Of a stretch of 64,000 nucleotides of DNA, positions 16,660 through 24,000 are shown one piece after another. Location: contig NZ_FYED01000019.1 in the NCBI RefSeq assembly GCF_900187565.1, positions 62,001 through 126,000 of the forward strand. The letters are read 5' to 3'. The number at the start of each line of letters is the position of its first letter. Positions within the stretch are counted from its first letter, which is position 1. This DNA comes from Pseudomonas sp. Irchel 3A7. GTDB lineage: Bacteria; Pseudomonadota; Gammaproteobacteria; Pseudomonadales; Pseudomonadaceae. The position numbers were made by a program, and so were the translations under genes. A model generated the notes under the pieces. The model did not search any database, was not told the origin of the DNA, and saw nothing but the letters and a program-made list of their open reading frames with translations.

Positions 16660-17502
16660 TGATCGATCTCCTGATGAGGTGCTGTTCAGTTCAGCGATAA
16701 GGGATTCAAGCGTGGATTCACGGTCGGCCATGCCCAGGTCAACGGCGTCAGCGCCAATGCGCATGTCGCCCTGGCCGAAGTCGGCCAGGACGTTGTCGAC
16801 GCTCACGCCGCGATAATTCGCAACGTCTTCGATGAAGATGCTGGTCAGGCGGTCAACGTGGTTTTGGGCCAAGACCCTACCCTGTTCGGTGGCAAAGTCA
16901 GGCCGCTTATTCGGGCTCTGGCTGCTGACAATTTCGACGCTGCCGTCATCCTTGTTGGTGCGTACGGTGAGCACCGTTCCGATCGAGCCCACCGCGCCAG
17001 TGCGGCTCATGACGATTTCGTGAGCGGCGGCGGCCATCCAATAGCCGGCGCTGGCCGCGTTGCCCGACACGTAAGCCACCACCCGTTTGGGAGAGGCCCG
17101 AATCATCTGGGCAAATTCGGCGATGCCGCTGGCCTGGCCGCCCGGCGTGTCCATCACCAGGATGATGCTGTCGGTGCGCGGGTCATCCACAGCGGCGGTG
17201 AAGTCCTTCGCCAGCACGTCCAGCGAAGTCGCACCGGACAGCGCGGTGAACAAGTTCGCGTAACGAAAGACCGGCCCGGTGACCGGGACTAGCGCCACAT
17301 TGCCGCGCTGGGTGACCGTGCGACTGTTCTGCAGCGGTCGCCCCTGGCGTGCCTCGACGGCCTCTGGCCGTTCATGTTCGCGGCGGGCGATAGCGGCGAT
17401 GGTGTGGAGCATGTCCGGGGTGATGGCCCAGGGCTCACGCGACACCAAGTCGAACGCCGTCACCCGGTGCCCCGTAGGTGGATCGGTTGGGTTGTCGCTC
17501 AT
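16153..17502 (-). CDS. S49-family head maturation protease (gpC-like)
   Basis: This 449-residue protein has an S49 (SppA-like) protease domain at about residues 70-270. VMDTPGGQASG near residue 117 and NAASAGYW with the probable nucleophile Ser151 are visible, followed by SRTGAVGSIGTV. The C-terminal part (about residues 280-449) is Ala/Glu/Lys-rich and looks like a scaffold. The protein would cleave the scaffold and portal-associated proteins during head maturation. It starts three bases after the portal stop. The C-terminal part can also be made separately from an internal start (see 16153-16659), the same arrangement as lambda C/Nu3. Confidence 0.85.
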   Translation of the reverse strand: MSDNPTDPPTGHRVTAFDLVSREPWAITPDMLHTIAAIARREHERPEAVEARQGRPLQNSRTVTQRGNVALVPVTGPVFRYANLFTALSGATSLDVLAKDFTAAVDDPRTDSIILVMDTPGGQASGIAEFAQMIRASPKRVVAYVSGNAASAGYWMAAAAHEIVMSRTGAVGSIGTVLTVRTNKDDGSVEIVSSQSPNKRPDFATEQGRVLAQNHVDRLTSIFIEDVANYRGVSVDNVLADFGQGDMRIGADAVDLGMADRESTLESLIAELNSTSSGDRSMSTTATKPGTEPGDKPVINREYLAANHAELLATLEHDAHAAGARAECDRIKAVEAAALPGHEELIASLKFDGKTSGAEAAAQVIGAEKTKRTEALANIRSNAAAPVPGTPEPPKTPESKGEDADAPLEERAKATWDGDKDLRAEFGTFEAYHAYRKAEDKGLIKVLKK

Positions 17503-17504
17503 GA

Positions 17505-19115
17505 TTAAGTCCGTTCAGGTAAATCGGGGTTTTGTGGCGGGCCATCGCCGGGTGGTTCAGCAGGTGCTGCCGTCAATCCATCGGCTTGGCGCCGTTTGAC
17601 TTCCACGGCACGCTGTTCGTGGTTTTCTTCCCAGTCGCTGCCGTCGTACAGCATCGACTCCTTGGCCAGCGTGCTGACGCCGATATTGATCCGCTTTTCT
17701 GCCGCATTGATGTCTTTGAGCGGGTCCACCGTGCCCGGTCCGTCGCCGACCCACAGCGAGCCGCAGTAGGCATATCGCAACAGCGGGTGATCAAAGAAAC
17801 CTGGGGCATCGACATCGCCATGGGCGACCGCTTCCTCCAGCCAGTGCTCATACACCGGCTGGCAGAAGTCGTTGCCGAGGAAGTCGCGGCACCCACGGAT
17901 AAACTGCCAAGCCTCCATCACTGCCGCGCGCGCGGCGGTGTAGCTGGCAGTGAAGTGCTTGATCAGCACCTCATACGGCAGCTCCAGGGCCATGCCGATC
18001 TGCCGGAGCATCGCCAACACGAACGGGTCGAACGCCAGATTGGGACGACCCGGCGCGGCGGTATCGATTGAGGCGCCGTCGTCCAGCTCGGCGACGATGC
18101 CGCCGCTGAGCGAACCGTCCCAGCCGCCCGACTCACGACCGGCCGGACGATCACCGCCCACCGGCGTATTACCGGTCGCGGCCGACGCCAGCGGGCTGAG
18201 ATTGCCGCCTGTCCCGGGCTTGATGAACACCGCGAAGAATGCCGACACTACAGCGGCTTCCAGCTCCGCATCGGTGTAACGATCGAGTTGCTTGAGTTTC
18301 TCGATCACCGGCGTCAGATACGGTACGCCGCGCGGTTGGCCCACACGGCGCCGCCGGTACAGGTGCAGCAACACCCGACTGCCACGTTCGTCGAAGAACG
18401 GCCGATCATCCCACTTGCGTTCTTTGACGCCCAACGCACCTGGGTGGCTGCGCATGATGTGCGCCTTCAATGGCTCGCCATCGGCATCACGCTCAATGCC
18501 GGAGGTCAGCGTCTCGGTGTCCGCTTTGTTGTCCGGGTTGCAGACGCGATCGCCTTCAATCAACTGCAAGCACGCCGAGTAGTGCTGACCGGGCCGCTCC
18601 TTGTGCGTCAGCAGCGTGAACACATCGCCACTGCTCAACACCGAACGCCAGGCCAGATCCTGCAGGCCGTAAAAGTTTTGCTCCCGGGTGATGTCGCAGG
18701 CCGTGGTTTCTGCCCACGATCGAAACAGCGATTCGGTGTTGCGCTGCCACTCACGCGCCCGCTCTTCATCCCAGCCCAGGATCTGGCGGTTTACCATCGA
18801 CTTGAGTGCTAGCCCGGTACCGACCGTTTTGGTCACCACCGTATTGATCGCCCCGCCGCCGATGGGGTTGTTGCGCTCCAAGTCGCGGCAGCGCTCCCGC
18901 AGGATGGGCAGGTCGGGCAGCAGATCAGTAGCAGCGCTGCCCGCCGTAGTACGCCAGGCACTGAGCGAGCGCTTGCCCTTGGAGGCCCCGCTGTAACCGC
19001 CCAGTGCCGTCATCGTCATGCGCGCGTGCATGCGCTTGGCACCGCGCTCGGGGCTGAGCCAACTGATCGCTTTGTCCAGCAGCGAGGGCTCAGGAACCTT
19101 CGGCGCGCGGCTCAT
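17505..19115 (-). CDS. Portal protein, lambda family
   Basis: This 536-residue protein shows the lambda-type portal pattern: a basic N-terminus, then RCRDLERNNPIGGGAIN near residue 75, the wing region with ITREQNFYGLQ, the stem region LKQLDRYTDAELEAAVVSA near residue 270 and the helical crown with FDHPLLRYAYCGSLW. Twelve copies form the DNA channel at one capsid vertex. It overlaps the gpW-like gene by four bases (ATGA). Confidence 0.9.
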   Translation of the reverse strand: MSRAPKVPEPSLLDKAISWLSPERGAKRMHARMTMTALGGYSGASKGKRSLSAWRTTAGSAATDLLPDLPILRERCRDLERNNPIGGGAINTVVTKTVGTGLALKSMVNRQILGWDEERAREWQRNTESLFRSWAETTACDITREQNFYGLQDLAWRSVLSSGDVFTLLTHKERPGQHYSACLQLIEGDRVCNPDNKADTETLTSGIERDADGEPLKAHIMRSHPGALGVKERKWDDRPFFDERGSRVLLHLYRRRRVGQPRGVPYLTPVIEKLKQLDRYTDAELEAAVVSAFFAVFIKPGTGGNLSPLASAATGNTPVGGDRPAGRESGGWDGSLSGGIVAELDDGASIDTAAPGRPNLAFDPFVLAMLRQIGMALELPYEVLIKHFTASYTAARAAVMEAWQFIRGCRDFLGNDFCQPVYEHWLEEAVAHGDVDAPGFFDHPLLRYAYCGSLWVGDGPGTVDPLKDINAAEKRINIGVSTLAKESMLYDGSDWEENHEQRAVEVKRRQADGLTAAPAEPPGDGPPQNPDLPERT

Positions 19116-19333
19116 AACGGTGTGATCCCGCGCAGGATGATGCCGCGAGGCCGACCGCTGGTCAGACGATCAACCTGCCCTTGCCAATAATCGATCATCC
19201 GGGTGATCTCCGCCGCGTCGGCATAGTTCAGTTGGCGGGTGCCAATGCGGTAACTCTGCTTCTGGCTGACTTTGATGCTCGCATCGAGCCAGGCCTGCAG
19301 CTGGTTCTGCGCTTGTTCCAGTGTGATGGCCAT
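19112..19333 (-). CDS. gpW/DUF6148-like head-tail joining protein
   Basis: This 73-residue protein (MAITLEQAQNQLQAWLDASI, then NYADAAEITRMIDYWQGQVDRL) matches the small helical proteins encoded between terminase large subunit and portal in lambdoid phages (gpW position). They plug the portal after packaging. It starts two bases after the terminase stop and overlaps the portal start. Confidence 0.7.
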   Translation of the reverse strand: MAITLEQAQNQLQAWLDASIKVSQKQSYRIGTRQLNYADAAEITRMIDYWQGQVDRLTSGRPRGIILRGITPL

Positions 19334-19335
19334 AT

Positions 19336-21468
19336 TTAGTTCCTGCGTTGGGAGAGCACGCGCATTGCGCTGCGGCGCCCAGAAACAACTCTCCCGCCAG
19401 CAGACGGGAGATCGGTAGGTTCAGCGGATGGTGGTGTTGGAGGTTTTTCCGGCGCCGTTGCGGGCTCCGGACCCTGCTCGGCCTCAGGCTCCACCGGCGG
19501 CGAATCGAACAACCCGCCCTGTCGGATCTGCGCGTCCAATGCTGCCCAGTCGTGTTCATTCAGCAGATGCGTTTTCAACGACCGGGCTGCATGCAGCGCG
19601 TAGGTTTCGCAGTCCGTCCCCTCGTTCGGCTCGCCGGCCTTCTTCTGCCAGACCTTGCGGTAGTGATACCGCCGACTGGGTGCCTTCACTTCGGCGGTGA
19701 TCTGCCGGAAGTAGTCCGGCCGCACCGTCTTGTAAAAGTGCATCCGGCCAGGACCATCGCCGGTCAGCGGCAGCCGACCTTCGATCCACAGATCCTTGGC
19801 CCGAGACGTGCCGACGATGTAAGGCCGCAGGCCGTACTTCGAGGCCTTTTGCTCTTTGTCGGTGTCCACGCCCTGCCGGGGCGCACTGAAGATTTCCTTG
19901 CGCTCATCATCACGGGTGTTGCCGCGCTCACTCGCCCCCTTGATCGCCATCACCCCACGTTGCTGATGCTTTCGACAAAACGCATACGCCGCATCCTGGG
20001 TGGTGGTGCCATCGGAGGTGTCCAGCGAAACGGCCAGCACCTTCAACTTGGCGCCGCAGGCGTGGGGAATCGGCGAAAACAACAACTTCTCCAGGTCAAG
20101 CCAGACGCCCTCATCCGGCAACACCACTTGACCGTGGATCTCTCCCCAATAGACCAACCAGGACTCCTCGCCCCGGCCCCAGGCGCGGATGATGATTGCA
20201 AGCCGGTCATGCTGGACATCGACGCCGGCCGTTAGGACCAGCCCGCCCATGGGGACGAACAGCTCGGAATAGTCTTCAGCCCGCTCCGCCAGTTTGTCAG
20301 CTTCTGGCAGATCCGATTTGTACTCGTAAGCCCGACCCTGCTTCTGGTTGACGAACTTGATCAACAGGGACAGGTCGCCCATTTCAGCCCGGTGCTCGGC
20401 ATTCAGTTGCTCGCGCACAATGTCCGCCAGGCTGGTACCGGGCAGGCAGGCATAGAGTTCGTTCAGTTCGATGAAACCGGCACGCCCGGCAAAGGGTTTG
20501 GTCGGCACCCAGCCGCAGTACGAATCACCGGCCTCGATCGCGTTAAACACCGTATTGCGGATGTTCTCTTTGCGCTGGTAGTCGTCCCAAATTTCCCCGC
20601 AGTGCGGACAGGCGTAGCCGGCAGTTTCGGGATCCGCACGGCCATAGATTTCGTGTGGCTCTGTTCCCTCGGCAATGTCGAGGTACTTGATGTGCGCGAA
20701 GTCCAGCACATGAGCCTGGCCGCAGCTGTGGCAGGTGATCGGCAGCACCCGGCAATCGGTCTGCGCCAAACGCGCTTCGGTCTTGCTCGCGCCCTTGATT
20801 GCCGGTGTTCCACCCACCAGCATTTTCGAGCCCGGGTAGCGTTTGCCGCGTTCTTCGAGCAGGGCGATCGCATCGCCCTGTCCCTTCACGTCGTCGCTGG
20901 TGTCGTCGGGTTCCTCGACCACCGACAACCCCACGGACGACGTCGACTTGACGTTGCCCGGCGAGTTCGACGCCACCAACTTGAGGAAGCCACCCGGGAA
21001 GCTTTTGTGATCCCAGCGGTTGCCGGAGGTCCGGCTGGTATCGACCGGCATCAACTTGTTGACCTCGGTGTTCGCAGTCACTCCGTGCTTAAGCTTCTCA
21101 TCGTGGAAGTTCTTCCCGTCTTTCTCCTTGGCAAACAGGATCATGATTGGCCGAGGCAGGAACTGGACGAACTTGAACAGGTAACCGATCAGGAACCAGG
21201 TCCAGCCGATCTGAGCGGCCTTCATCAGGTCGACTTCGCTGACACGCGGATCGTCCAGCGCGGCGGCGACACCGAGGAAATACGGCGTGTAGTGGAAGTC
21301 GTAGAGGCCGTGCAACACGCCGCTTTCGGCGGGCAGGTAAAACTTGGTGCTCAAGTACTCCGCTGTCGGCACGTCACGCGGCGGGTTGAACTTCCCCGCG
21401 GCTGCCAACAAGCTCCGCGCCAAGTTTTCGCGCGTAGCCTGCAATTCGCTCGGTTGTAGGTCCAGCAA
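19336..21468 (-). CDS. Terminase large subunit (GpA family)
   Basis: This 710-residue protein fits the lambda GpA terminase family in length and layout. The ATPase motor is N-terminal, with KAAQIGWTWFLIGYLF near residue 85 in the place of a variant Walker A and SVVEEPDDTSDD near residue 185 as the acidic Walker B region. A zinc-ribbon-like pair of CxxC motifs (CHSCGQ and CPHCGE) lies between residues 245 and 295. The nuclease domain follows (AGVDVQHDRLAIIIRAWGRG). The tail is Pro-rich. It cuts concatemeric DNA and drives packaging. It overlaps the small subunit gene by 95 bases. Confidence 0.9.
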   Translation of the reverse strand: MLDLQPSELQATRENLARSLLAAAGKFNPPRDVPTAEYLSTKFYLPAESGVLHGLYDFHYTPYFLGVAAALDDPRVSEVDLMKAAQIGWTWFLIGYLFKFVQFLPRPIMILFAKEKDGKNFHDEKLKHGVTANTEVNKLMPVDTSRTSGNRWDHKSFPGGFLKLVASNSPGNVKSTSSVGLSVVEEPDDTSDDVKGQGDAIALLEERGKRYPGSKMLVGGTPAIKGASKTEARLAQTDCRVLPITCHSCGQAHVLDFAHIKYLDIAEGTEPHEIYGRADPETAGYACPHCGEIWDDYQRKENIRNTVFNAIEAGDSYCGWVPTKPFAGRAGFIELNELYACLPGTSLADIVREQLNAEHRAEMGDLSLLIKFVNQKQGRAYEYKSDLPEADKLAERAEDYSELFVPMGGLVLTAGVDVQHDRLAIIIRAWGRGEESWLVYWGEIHGQVVLPDEGVWLDLEKLLFSPIPHACGAKLKVLAVSLDTSDGTTTQDAAYAFCRKHQQRGVMAIKGASERGNTRDDERKEIFSAPRQGVDTDKEQKASKYGLRPYIVGTSRAKDLWIEGRLPLTGDGPGRMHFYKTVRPDYFRQITAEVKAPSRRYHYRKVWQKKAGEPNEGTDCETYALHAARSLKTHLLNEHDWAALDAQIRQGGLFDSPPVEPEAEQGPEPATAPEKPPTPPSAEPTDLPSAGGRVVSGRRSAMRVLSQRRN

Positions 21469-21871
21469 CTTTGGCCACCACTGATCGATCTACCGTGAGT
21501 TTCTGCACGTTCTCGATTTCCTGAATAAGTCGTTCGACACCGCCCAGGTACTCCCGGTTGGCAAAGCCAGCCCAGTCGGCCAGCACACGTTCCGCTTCCA
21601 CGCTGGGGATCAGCGACCGCAATTTCTCGTGATACAGCAGACGACCGTTCGCGGCCTTGACCCGCCCTTCGTCGATCCGCACGGCGTTGAGCTCTTCCAA
21701 CTGACTGCCCCCACGCCCCGCTGCCTTGTTGCGCAGGTCGCGGATGTAAGCGATGCGGATTTCGTCCAGGCTGGCCGACTGCCAATCGCTGACGCCGATT
21801 CCCTTCAGCACATCACGGGCATTGCGCTCGCTCATGTCCAGGTGATCAGCGATTTCACGTTGGGTTGGCAT
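21374..21871 (-). CDS. Terminase small subunit (Nu1-like)
   Basis: This 165-residue protein starts MPTQREIADHLDMSERNARD, a helix-turn-helix that would bind the packaging site, with GGAG seven bases before the ATG. The long frame upstream has no plausible start site. A helical region and a C-terminal segment (TTERIAGYARKLGAEL) that probably contacts the large subunit follow. It pairs with the GpA-type large subunit that overlaps its 3' end. Confidence 0.75.
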   Translation of the reverse strand: MPTQREIADHLDMSERNARDVLKGIGVSDWQSASLDEIRIAYIRDLRNKAAGRGGSQLEELNAVRIDEGRVKAANGRLLYHEKLRSLIPSVEAERVLADWAGFANREYLGGVERLIQEIENVQKLTVDRSVVAKVAGPTTERIAGYARKLGAELVGSRGEVQPAA

Positions 21872-22029
21872 GCTCGACTCCAAGGTCTGGACTAGGAAGC
21901 GGAACCCCCTATGTCGGGTTGAATCTGCAAAAAGATCGGGGTTCGAATTACCCCATTCCCCCAGATCGCCGGAAGGACCCATTGAAAAAAGGGATGAGGC
22001 CTCGATCCGTTCCCGAAGCGTCCAAGGTC
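21872..22029 (-). other. Possible cos/packaging region upstream of terminase small subunit
   Basis: This non-coding gap precedes the terminase small subunit gene, where lambdoid phages carry cos. It holds a G-rich segment and a short hairpin (GGGGT and ACCCC arms near 21935-21955). The assignment as packaging site is inferred from position only. Confidence 0.3.
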
Positions 22030-22761
22030 TCAGTCGCGAGCCATCTCGCGCGCCAAGGCGCGGCGGAACAGCGGCTCGAACTCGGCCGCGGCGACACGGT
22101 TGGCCACACCGTAGAAGTCGAAGCGCCGCCGATAGGTCGGGCGTTTCACAAAGATCAGGATGGGCCGCGCACCGTTGCCGACGCGCTGCCAAATACCCAA
22201 CGGGCCAGTGCCGTTGCCTGGGCGACCGGCGAAATAATCAGGGGCGTTGCGATTGCGTCGTTTGCTGCGGGCCGTGCGGTTGGCCATGAAGCCTGACACA
22301 CGTTCGGCAGCGCCAAGCGCCGACAGTATCTGAACGATCTGCCCTCGGCTGAGGTTGCCGCTGCCATCGATGCGGGCACGCCGACCGGGCACTGCGTACA
22401 TGTCGGCCGGCATCAGGCCGTAGTGAATCAGTGCCTTCTCGAATCGCTTGTGTGGACGATTGCCGCCATCGATATGCACCGGCAAGTACTTCGAGGCTGG
22501 CACACCTGAGCTGGCCTCATCCTTGACCCATACACGGGCGAACAACCGGGTGGCTGTGGCGCTTCGCTTGTAGATCGAGTTCAACGTCCAACGGGTGGGA
22601 CGATCAAACACCCGGGCGATCTCGGCTTTCTCGGCGATCTGCACTCGCTCGGCGGTGAAGGTCAGCGCCTTGGCCGCAGCAGTGGGTACCTTGTTACGGC
22701 TTAGCCCTCGCAGGCCTTTCACGATCTTGTCGATGTTGTCGCGCATCTCCAGCCGCATCAT
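22030..22761 (-). CDS. Tail-completion-like hypothetical phage protein
   Basis: This protein of 243 residues starts MMRLEMRDNIDKIVKGLRGL; its ATG pair overlaps the holin stop codon. It is very basic, with helical N-terminal segment NKVPTAAAKALTFTAERV, as in gpZ/HK97 gp10-like neck or tail completion proteins, and a Tyr/Arg-rich C-terminal part (RPTYRRRFDFYGVANRV). Such a gene between holin and terminase is common in Pseudomonas prophages. The family call is tentative; no catalytic motif was seen. Confidence 0.45.
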   Translation of the reverse strand: MMRLEMRDNIDKIVKGLRGLSRNKVPTAAAKALTFTAERVQIAEKAEIARVFDRPTRWTLNSIYKRSATATRLFARVWVKDEASSGVPASKYLPVHIDGGNRPHKRFEKALIHYGLMPADMYAVPGRRARIDGSGNLSRGQIVQILSALGAAERVSGFMANRTARSKRRNRNAPDYFAGRPGNGTGPLGIWQRVGNGARPILIFVKRPTYRRRFDFYGVANRVAAAEFEPLFRRALAREMARD

Positions 22762-23105
22762 TGCCCTGGATCGCCGCCAGCCGCCGATGACTCGCTGACG
22801 CCCAGGCGCTTGGCGGCCCATCGCTCGTACAGCCCGATGGCGACATCAGCGCCGGCCATGGCGGTCAGACACCCCAAGGCTCCGGCTGTCCAGATCGACA
22901 TGCCGGCGCCGATCATCAACATCATGGCCGACACGCCGCAGACGATACAGGCACCAGATCGCAGGGCCAGGCGCCGTAACAACACCCAGCCTCGCGCCCC
23001 ATCCTTGTCCGCTCGCCACATCTCTCCTGACACACCGCCGACCAGGGCCAGAACGATCACTAACCAGATGGGCATCTCTGCCAGCGCTTGCTGCTCGTTC
23101 GTCAT
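22758..23105 (-). CDS. Holin-like small membrane protein
   Basis: This 115-residue protein starts MTNEQQALAEMPIWLVIVLALVG. It has one hydrophobic segment near residues 12-29 and two more near residues 55-95 (CIVCGVSAMMLMIGAG and WTAGALGCLTAMAGADVAI), ending in a charged tail (YERWAAKRLG). This is the pattern of a three-segment phage holin, which forms inner-membrane holes at lysis. It is the first late gene behind the Q-like gene and the terminator at 23122-23150, as in lambda. No endolysin gene is visible beside it; the lysozyme must be elsewhere in the phage. Confidence 0.75.
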   Translation of the reverse strand: MTNEQQALAEMPIWLVIVLALVGGVSGEMWRADKDGARGWVLLRRLALRSGACIVCGVSAMMLMIGAGMSIWTAGALGCLTAMAGADVAIGLYERWAAKRLGVSESSAAGGDPGQ

Positions 23106-23121
23106 CGCCCTACCCCATAAA

Positions 23122-23150
23122 CGCAAAAACCCGACGCAATGGCCGGGTTT
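23122..23150 (-). terminator. Intrinsic terminator in front of the late operon (tR'-like)
   Basis: On the minus strand a perfect seven-base stem (AAACCCG and CGGGTTT, loop of ten) ends in TTTTT. It lies 17 bases before the holin start. A terminator here makes sense as the point where the Q-like protein must act to open the late operon. Confidence 0.65.
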
Positions 23151-23634
23151 GGTGTGTGATGCCTGCCGCTCTCTGCGGTCGCACCTATCGAAGATGACTA
23201 CTTTTTACAGGTGGATTTTACTGGCAGCAACCCCACTTTAATGCCACCCGGTGAATATGTGGGTAACGCAGGGTGAACACCTAGCGAATGTCGGCGAATA
23301 CACCACCTCGGCTATCTGCTCTTCTTACACTGTCCTACCTGTCCTACTATTCTACGTCGAAGTAGGACAGCTGAGAGCCCCGAACGACGGGGCTCTGCCC
23401 CACTGTCCTACTTTATTTACTCCTTTCTCGTGTATAGAGAAAAAACTAAAAACACGCATGCGCGCCACAGGCGCGAATGCTCACGCGCTACGCTCATGTG
23501 TGCGTGACAGGGGTGAAAAGGTTGGACAGTAGGACACGCCAGCAACGACGCGGCCTGCGCTTGTCCTACTACGTAAAATCGCAGCAGGACAAGGCCAGAC
23601 AGTAGGACAGGTTTAGTCGGAGTGTCCCCGAAGG
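23151..23634 (-). promoter_or_regulatory. Late control region and/or origin with octamer repeats
   Basis: No gene is credible in this stretch. It contains seven exact copies of TGTCCTAC or its reverse complement (23331, 23340, 23362, 23404, 23529, 23562 and 23602) and one near copy (23584). It also contains a perfect nine-base hairpin (AGAGCCCCG/CGGGGCTCT, 23374-23396). A weak minus-strand promoter candidate (TTGCTG, 17 bases, TAAAAA) lies near 23195-23225. The region separates Q-like and holin genes, so it should hold the late promoter and the antitermination site. It lies just beyond the primase gene, so repeats could alternatively be origin iterons. Confidence 0.55.
23331..23609. repeat. 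Octamer array TGTCCTAC / GTAGGACA
   Basis: Seven perfect copies and one single-mismatch copy of an eight-base word occur within 280 bases in both orientations. Two copies overlap nearly head to tail (23331-23338 and 23340-23347), and inverted pairs frame the hairpin at 23374-23396. This density is far beyond chance and marks protein binding sites. Confidence 0.85.
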
Positions 23635-24000
23635 TCATGCCGCTTTCCCCATCAGTAGACCTTCAATACACACATGTGCCTCATGCAGGCGTAGGTAATA
23701 GGTCCGCACACTACATCCGCAGTGCAACATCTTTTGCGAGAGAAAGCTGTCGTGATTGCAGTAGTGCTCCATCACTACCAGGGCCAACTCCGGCGCCAGG
23801 TGTTTGTTGACGATCAACTCGATATCCGCCGACTCGTCCAGCAACACCCGACTGCCGCGTGTGCCACGGATCAACTCCCCCTTGCATTCCATCAGCATGG
23901 CAATCATGTTGCCCCCACTCGCGCCACCGTAGTTTTCGGTCATTGGGGTGTGCAGATCCTGCGCCCAGAGCTTGAGCATTTCATCGATACGCTTAATCAA
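23635..24000 (-). CDS. Q-like phage antitermination protein
   Basis: This 121-residue protein is best started at the TTG at 23998-24000 (MIKRIDEMLKLWAQDL), seven bases after GAGGAG and overlapping the primase stop; an ATG at 23979 is the alternative. It has paired Cys/His features (MLMECKG, MEHYCNHDS, MLHCGCSVRTYY) and a C-terminal helix-turn-helix-like part with LRLHEAHVCIEGLL, like the Q proteins of many Pseudomonas prophages. It would let RNA polymerase read through the terminator before the holin gene. Family membership is judged from pattern and from its place as last early gene. Confidence 0.65.
   Translation of the reverse strand: MIKRIDEMLKLWAQDLHTPMTENYGGASGGNMIAMLMECKGELIRGTRGSRVLLDESADIELIVNKHLAPELALVVMEHYCNHDSFLSQKMLHCGCSVRTYYLRLHEAHVCIEGLLMGKAA

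Noticed and set aside
23251..23532. Plus-strand frame of 93 codons in the octamer region
   Set aside because: It runs through the repeat array and hairpin and shows no protein-like pattern.
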